Part shown: positions 30,740 through 39,700 of the stretch, one piece after another | How the letters are laid out: every line of letters starts with the position of its first letter | Numbering within the stretch: position 1 is the stretch's first letter | NCBI GenBank assembly: GCA_030220185.1 | Contig: JASPKZ010004201.1 | Coordinates: forward strand, 1,161,014-1,225,013 | Reading direction: 5' to 3' | Length of the DNA stretch: 64,000 nucleotides | Source: Diploptera punctata | Taxonomy: Eukaryota > Arthropoda > Insecta > Blattodea > Blaberidae | Position numbers and translations under genes: made by a program | The notes under the pieces: model-generated | What the model was told of the DNA's origin: nothing | Seen by the model: only the letters and a program-made list of their open reading frames with translations | Database searches by the model: none

Positions 30740-33700
30740 CTGCAAAGGAAAATAAACCTGGTATTAATAATAAATACAGAGGAAATATTATATTTTAAGA
30801 AATATTTACATATTGTAAAAGAATTATACCACACAGTTTTCAACTGCCAACAGAGTAGCCATAAGCAGTATGTGATAAGGAACATATAATTTGCAAAGTA
30901 TGCCTGAGATAATAATGTAAGTAAAGTTTGATGATAGTAAATTAAATGGAAGTTCATAACCATTTAATTTGTATTAGATTAATTTCAAAACTAATTATAA
31001 TATATCTACAGTGTGTACATTGTAAAAGTAAAAAGTCAACAGTGAATGAAAAAAGCTGAGTTCACAAGATGCTGTTTTTTAAGGGTGTTGGATTTTCTAG
31101 AATACAAAATTTGAACACAGAATATAATATTATAATAAAATCACTTCCTGATGAATTGGATGCTAGATTAAAAACAACTTCAGCAATCTCTTCTATCCTG
31201 TCATCAACACCCCTGAGTCTTTGCTATTTTTCTCAATAAAACGTTTTACACAATTTTTACTGTGATAAATAGATGGGCTAAGAAGTAGAGATTTTATTTA
31301 GTTAATTCATATTAAAACAGATTTTTTTTTAGTTCCATATTAAAATATATGTTGAAATATGGAGAGGCATGAAATATGAATAATGACATTTCAAGGCAAG
31401 TTATGTAGGGTATCTAACAGTATATTTCTAAAAATAGCATATACATGTAGTTTGGTGATAGAGAGAGGCAGGGTCACAGAGAATGCTAGACTTTTAAAAA
31501 TACAGAGACTTAGGACTCTGGGTCTTTTCCACTCTGAAGTTTTGTCAGAAGGTAAGCCTGCACCATTTTTCTTAATAAGTTTTGTGCTTTAATAATGAGT
31601 TAAATAGTTCAATCTTCAAGAATTTATTAAAACTTTAAAATTATGTATTAGATCTAAGTTAATAGTGAGTGTAGAACATATTTTAATCGACTCACCTCAT
31701 ACATTTTCAAACTTCTTTGATACCGACGGTTTCAGACAATATCATGTCCTTCATCAGTCATGGCGTCCACTGATGGAATTTCATCAGTGGACGCCATGAT
31801 TGATGAAGGACATGATATTGTCTGAAACCGTCGGTATCAAAGAAGTTTGAAAATGTATGAGGTGAGTCGATTAAAATATGTTCTCCACTCACTATTAATG
31901 ATATAACCTCATAATATTTACTTCCCGATATTAATTTAAATATAGATCTAAGTTATTTAAGAATAATGTCATACTTAAGGATAGGTCGTAATGGGCTTGG
32001 TTCCCACCAAATTCCTCCAGCTCTCGTTCTGCCCTTAGAAATACCATAGTTTAGTTAAGATTAGATCAATTACTTTTAACTTGTAAAACTTGTTGCTTTA
32101 TAGTTTAAATACAGAGTGTTAATTTATTCAATTATTTATTTTACGAATCTCAACTATCCTTCAATAGTAGAGTCTTCAGACTTTTCCACTTGGCGAATCC
32201 AAATTACGTAAGTAACCCTCACGCTACCTAACTGAACTAAGTATCCCTGTTTGAAAGTCCTTTAAGCCCCTTTGAAAGCCTTCAGTTTACAATGTTTACC
32301 ACTGTTATATTTTGTACTGTTCCAAGGAGAAGACACTTTACATCCTTAATATTATTAAATGTTTTATTGTTATGTGTCACATAATTGGATTAAATGCATA
32401 ATGACAAAAATGAAGACAAAGTGCTATTTTACCTTGTTCTTTACCCATTCAATGTTCTAGTTTACTGATAACACCGCTTCTAGACATCTCAAATTCATCA
32501 CTGATCACAGAGAAATTTCCTAAAATTTTTAAAACAGCGAAAGATTGTCCAATATTCAAGAAGGGAGATACATTAAATATTGAAAATTATAGACCTATAT
32601 CACTAATATCAGTTTTCTCTAAAATTCTTGAAAAATGTATATATAATAGGCGGGTTCCCATCCTGGAATCTAATCATGTGCTTTCTGGTTCTCAATATGG
32701 ATTTTGTAAAGGTACAGGAATCAACAATGCTCTACAATCATTTACTGAATCAATATTCAAAGTTAAAGATAATAGAGAACAAACAATAGGGCTTTTTCTA
32801 TATCTTAGTAAAGCATTTGACATGGTTAATCATAAAATTTTAATCAGAAAACTAAATACATTTGGTATTAGGGGATTGGCAGAAAAATAGTTTATTTCAT
32901 ATTTAAGTAACAGAACACAAATAGTTGAAATTAACAATATCCGATCAAATTCAACATCTATAGAACATGGGGTACCCCAAGGATCAATTCTGGGTCCAAT
33001 ACTTTTTCTTATATATATATTAACATATTGGTGACCGACAGCTCTGCGTTCCACCCACCACTGCTGTACCGGACAATTCTGTCAGTAGGGTGGACTTTTA
33101 AATTTTAAACCGCGCTAGCACAGTGTGGCTTTTACATCAATATATTTACAGTCAATAACAATAATGCATAAGTAAATCTTTATTAGTGTTCTCACCAGAC
33201 CTTCTAGTAGAAATTGAGGGTTTGATAGCGTTGGAAACATTTTCCTTCATGTAAAGGCACAGTGCAAAAGAGCACATGTAGCGAGTTTCTTTTCTTGTGT
33301 TCACCATAAATGCGATAAAGGGTATTTCTTTTCTTTCCAGTCACAGTTGGTGTTAATTTATTTTTCTTAATGTCTGGTGGGTCGTGAGGTGGTCTCCTAG
33401 AAGTGGTTTCTTTTCTCTCTGTCTTTCCTCGTCTTCCCTGTCATCTGTTCCTAATTTCACAACTGCCAAACAAGAGGCTGTTTCAAGCAAAAAAACTTCT
33501 GTTTGACATTTTGCTGTTATAATTTTGAAATTTATAGATCCTGAAAACATTAAAGAGTGCACAATTCTGAAGCCACAATACAACTTTCGGCTCCATTTTA
33601 CTGTTTTTCTAAGGATAGAGTAATATGATAGGTACTGGTCAGCCCTGTCTACATCCTTCACATACTTGTTATATTGAAGTATTCAATAGGGAATTTTTAC

Positions 33701-36700
33701 AACTTTACTCCTCCCACTCTCGTGTTGCCTGATGCAATGTGCTAACCATTCTTACGTCCCTTTTATCTTTCGATGTTTGTAGCAAAAGGTCCCCCCTTAC
33801 TACAAAAACACTTTCTCCTGGTTTGAGTTTATTTCCTGCTTCCACAAATGATTTCGGAAGCCCTCTGTTAATCTTTATTGCTTCAGAAACTCTCGTCTTT
33901 CTTTCGAGAAAATTTCAGCTATAGCCACACTATTATAATAATTATCCTGGTGGACACGTTGCCACAGATATAAATCGGCTCCAGAACGCAAAATTGAGTT
34001 TCTTTTAATTTTTCCGCTCTGCAACATATATTTACAGGTTACATACATATTCCGTAATCGCCTAACTATCGGCACTGAAATTCCATATTTCACCAGCCGT
34101 CTGTCATAAAATTGTAAACAACTCTTTCTGTAAAGTTGGCAATTTCATAAAAGAGAAGAGAGGGGTACAAAAGCAACTAAAAATTATTTCACAATGAGAA
34201 GAAACAAAATTGAATGCCTCATTCAAAAGCGAAGAGGCAGGGAATCCATAGAAAATGTAAAAACGGAAATCTCCGTGACCGGTCGTCTAGCGCTGGCCAT
34301 TTAAACACGGAGATCTCCGTGACCCGTCACCAATGTGTTAATGACCTTCCCATAATTATGCCCGAAGCCAAAACTATATTATTAGCAGATGACACGAACA
34401 TCATACTCAGTGATATTGATAATAATGATTACAACTGAAGATAGATAAAACATCAACAAATCTAGAACAATGGCTAATAAACAATAAACTAAACGTAAAC
34501 AAAACAGTGTACATGTATTTCAATCAAAATCTGAAAAATCCCATCAACATTATGCTTAATGACACCTTAATAAAATAAGCAAATTGTGCACAATTTTTAG
34601 GTGTATGGATTGATTCCAATTTGTCATGGGAATGCCATATACAACACTTATCTTAAAAACTTAACCATTATACTATGCAATTTGCATCCTCACTAGAATA
34701 TTACCAGAGGAAGTATTAAAAACTGTATATTTTGGATGCTTACATTCACAGTTAACATATGGTATAATACTATGGGGATCATCATCAAAATCTACTCAAA
34801 TTACAAAAAATAATTATTAAAATCATTAAGAAAGCACCAGTTTGAACAGAAAGTAAGAAACTCTTCAAAGAACTCAAAATATTACCTGTTCCTTGTATTT
34901 ACATTTTAGAATCAGTTTGCTTTATTCATAAAAATTTAAAACTCTTCAAAATAAATTCAGATCCACATGAATATAGCACTAGAATATCTAATAATATACA
35001 CCTAAATTGTCACAGACTTACCAAAAGTATTAATAGCCTATCACATAGAGGTATTAATGTATACAGTCATCTCCCTTCCAATATTAAACTTTTTACGGGC
35101 AGACTATTTAAACTTGCTGTAAAGAACATTTTATTGTCTTACATACCATTAGGTATGGGCGAACACCTAAATTTAAAATTGTAAGTAATATTTGATTGGA
35201 ATTGTATCGCTATCCTTTCTTGTGAATGTGCTGCCCCTTGATATTATGGTGTATTTTAGTTGCAATGTAAATTGGTTTTATTATGTATTTATGTATGTAT
35301 GTTATATTTATTCATTCATCCATCCATAGTAATTCTGCCCGAGGGCGGGTCTTTCATGCTATGCTTTGGAGCTTTACTAGGGAATTGTGGGTGTGGTAGC
35401 TTCCCGTTGCTTTCCACACATGATCAGATCTTTCTTGTATGTAAGCCTCCACAGGCAGATTATTCTAGACTCGATGTATCTGAAAAATAATTTCTCTAGA
35501 AAGCATGTCTGGAGAGGTCATTTGCCACCTGCTTATGGCCCAATTCTAACTCCTATTGGCTTATATGGAGTCCGAAATTCAAAGGCAATAATTTGAGCAA
35601 CAGATCAACAAAGCATCACAATATGTACAAATTTGGTTTAGTTTTATTTACATAAACTTAACCTACTTGCAATAATATAATTTATTTTATAGGGTGTTCA
35701 AACCAATTGATTTAATATAGATCACTAAAAAGTGAAGATTTTTATTAATGTTGTCGTTATTGTTTATGTATTTCCCTCCATTTTCAACCAACTATTTTTG
35801 TAAAATTTTTCTTTTGCCTTTCAATTATTCCCATTTCTATTGCAAATACGAGTAGTTTAGTTTGTACCTATCAATTTAAGTTAAAACGCAGGGATTAATT
35901 TTGTTAATAAATTATATTTTCAATTAAAGTACTATATAAAAAAATGTACATTAATAAATAGATTTATTTTATAAGGTATACTCACATAGCAGAAATCCAC
36001 CTCCACAGCAACAAGCAATGAGGAACCCAAGGTTCTTAACATTTTCCTTCACCAATAACATTGCAACAATGAAGTAGATTGTTATGAACACAAGTCTGGC
36101 AAGTTCCATAGCGAGAAATGGGTACACCATACACAGAACAACCTGGTTAAAAAATAATCATAATTTTACTGGTAGCTCAGTTAGTGCAACTAACAACATT
36201 TAAATTTTGTTCACTTACTTTTAAGACTCCACAAGCAAGCAGTATAATTGAGAAGCAATGTGCAGATAAATATATTATGAAACAAGTTAGATAAGGTTCA
36301 GGATCTGGAAAAAAAAAAGCATACACTTGAATTAATACAAAATTAAAATAGGGTCATGTTTCCTCCTTTCCAGACACAATAAATTACACATTTTTAATTT
36401 CAATTATTCTATGTGAAACCTAGAAAACAATCCATAGGTAAAAAATTAAAAGACTAGAAATAATTTCAAGTTAATAATTAATTTGATTATTTTAGAAGAC
36501 ACCTCCAAAAAACAAGACAGGATAAAATAAGAAATATATTCCTTTGGAGAGAAATGAATTGTTAAGAGGATTGAAAATCAAATGCTTAAATGGTATGGCC
36601 ATGTACAAAGGATGGAAAATGAAAGATGGCCAAAAAATATATACTAATGGTCACCCCCTGAAAGAAATAAATGTGGCAGACCAAGATGGAAATGGAAAAC

Positions 36701-39700
36701 CTACGTCAGAACTATAATGGATGATAGGAATTTGGAAGAGGGAGATTGGAATGATAGAGATAAATGGAAACTGAAGACGGCAAACCTATAAGTGGGGGAA
36801 AGCCAAAGAAGAGAAGAGAAGAATAATTCTGGGAAGAATGCACTGTAGCTGAGTGGTTTAAGGCATCATGCCTTGGCACAGAGCTATGACTTCTGCTGGT
36901 ATGAGTTCCCATGGGGAATGAAATTTTATATTAAGAGATAATGGACTATGTGGCTGTGGTCTAAGATTGGGGTATATTCCAGATGTTTCTCCCTTGACTG
37001 TGGAGGGCATCTACAGTGGTGAATACTTCTAGGTAGTGTTTCTTGGTCAGAGGCTCGACTGTGAAGTTGAGGACATCTTCAGTGGCGAGTACTTCTAGGT
37101 TGTGTTCCCTGGTCAGAGGCTCGTTTGTGAAATTTACAGTCAAGCCTCTGACCACGGAACACGATCTACAAGTACTCAACACTGAAGATGCCATCCGCAG
37201 TCAAGGGATAAACATTTGTAAAAAAATCAGTCTTGGATCATGGCTACATACCTGGAATTTCTTAATATTATAATTACCGGCCGTGAAAGCCTGCATTCTA
37301 AATACATTTTCTCATTGAATTTTGGTCATTATGGGACCAGTCAGAACACAGAAAATTGTCCTTAAAGAAAATTATTCCTGTGGTCAACCATGGACTTGAA
37401 TTTAGGTTAAGTTTAGGTTAAAACTCTCCTGGTGCTTTGTTATCATTTATCATTCCATTGAGATAATGTAACTTTGGTTTTAAGGCACCCCAACCTCAGA
37501 AGTAGGTTACAGTTCCATCAATGCCAGGAGAGAATACAGAAATGTCATAAGACAACCTGGTGGCATTGGACAAAAGAACAATAAGTAGCAGCTAAGAACA
37601 TCCTGATCACATGTCACTCCTATACTGACTGAATGATCATTATCTCTGTGATTAACACATATTGCTGTTAGTCCTGCAGCCAGCTGGTAGGCAAGAGTCT
37701 TTTAGGTCTGCTGCACATTGGAAGGAATAACACAAAAAAGGAATTAAAATACAAATAAAGAGGCAAAAACTGAAATTGATGGGACACAAATTAAAAAAAT
37801 TTAATCAAACAGTTCAGAAAACTGATCAAAGGAAGAGAAAGACTGAATCAGATATAGAAAAGAGTAGTTGTTGATGAAATTCATACAAACCTAGGTCTGC
37901 ATAAAAATCAAGAAATGAGGTGAGTCAAAAAATCTAACTGAAATATAATTAAAAGAAATCTCACAGTGTTATTTCTTACATATATTAAATACTGAAATAT
38001 GTCCAAAATAATACAACAATCTATGGGGCAAGATGAACTGACCCACCTTATTTATTAAAAAGAACCTCACAGTGTTTTTTCCTATTGTAATTTATTAATA
38101 GGATACCTACTGTTTATGTTGCATGGTTGCTGGTTTTTTTAATAATAATGACTTTTTTTGTCTCAATACCACTTATGTAGAACTATTTAATCATTAATAA
38201 AATAAAGAACTCTTAATTGTAATTAAAACTATTATTCTACCAATTATATTATATGGGTGCGAAACATGGACTCTTACTTTAAGGGAGGAAATGAGATTAT
38301 GAGTTTTTGAGAATAAAGTACTTAGGAACATTTTTGGATCAAAGACAGATGAACAGACAGGTGAATGGAGACGACTACATAACAATGAATTACATGGTCT
38401 TTATAGGAACCCAGATATAATAAGAACAGTTAAGTCTCGTAGACTGTGATGGGCAGGACATGTTGCGTGCATGGAAGCTTCTTGTAGGAAAGCCAGAGAG
38501 AAAACACCCAGTTGGTAGACCAAGAATGAGGTGGGAGAACAACATTAACTATGATTTGAGGGAAGTAGGTTATACAGGGAATGATTGGAAAGCATTAGCT
38601 CAGGATAGGGATGTATGGAGAGCTTATGACCGTGCGTCCATGAACCTAGGGGTTCGATAGTGCCAGTGAGTAAGTAAGTAAGTAACTGTAATTAAATGAT
38701 GACTTGAATTAAACTTTCAACATTATTCTCGTAATATTTACCTTTTTAGGATTACATAGGTATGTAACATGATATGCTTATCTTAATTCCTTCAGATTTT
38801 GTGATTTGTGACATAAAATAATTATTACTTGAATTTTATATTCACAGATACTAGAAATATTTTTCATAAGAATTATGTATGAGATAATTCTTGCTACTTA
38901 CCTGTTCTGATGTCTTCTAAAGTATTTTTCATGAATATCATTTCATTTGTATTTAACCATTCATCAAACTGATTTTTTACTGAATTTTGATCTCTTACCC
39001 AAATGCAGCAAGCAATAAGAAGTGAGAAAGACTGAAACTGGCAAGAAAAATCAAATTAATTTTCAATTTAATTTCTAAAACTAAAGCAAATATGCTAAAC
39101 ATACTTCAAATACGAAGTTCATTACAATTATTTCAGATTTCTTTCTTGGCAAAATATCTTATTTCATTTATATTACAATATTACATCAGATACCAGAACT
39201 GGAAACAACTTTTTTAGTAAATGTCCCATGACCTATATTCAATCAGAACCAGAAAATTATGAGGTATTGTTCTCTATGAATTTAGATTTTAAACATTTAA
39301 TCTAAAAGAATTGATAGCGAAGTCAAGATGAATCTCAAGCAGTGTCCTCATTCTTCTATAATACTTGTGTCTAAGAATATTTACGAGAAGTCTAGATCTT
39401 GGCACCAAGGTATCTGACCAAATCTGCAAATCTCAGGCAGAGGGAGGGTGAACATTTATCTTAATTTATTCATATTCGGATTGGCTCTGGTGACCACTCA
39501 GTCTCCTATCAAATGAGCATCAAATATTCTCCTGAGCATAGGGCCAGCCACCAAACCTTGTTTTATCTTGTTGGGTAAAGAATCATGGATCTTTTTATCC
39601 ATGTGACTTTCAAGATCTATTATTGTGGTAGCTCTACCAAGTAGTATACTATATTTTGCTGTTAAAGTGTAAAAAAAAATGTAGTCTTGAACAAATGTGA

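Larger units (their letters stand above)
32460..35200 (+). pseudogene. Jockey/CR1-type LINE RT, split by piggyBac
   Basis: 5' part (32460-33023): [102 protein letters not shown]. The 3' part resumes at 34342: [20 protein letters not shown] (ADD catalytic block), [26 protein letters not shown] sequence, and a C-terminus [16 protein letters not shown]. Removing the intervening 1.3 kb with one TTAA restores the frame across YIND. Other frameshifts and stops show that the LINE was already decayed. The 3' end is in the TTTATGTATG repeat near 35285. Confidence 0.88.
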
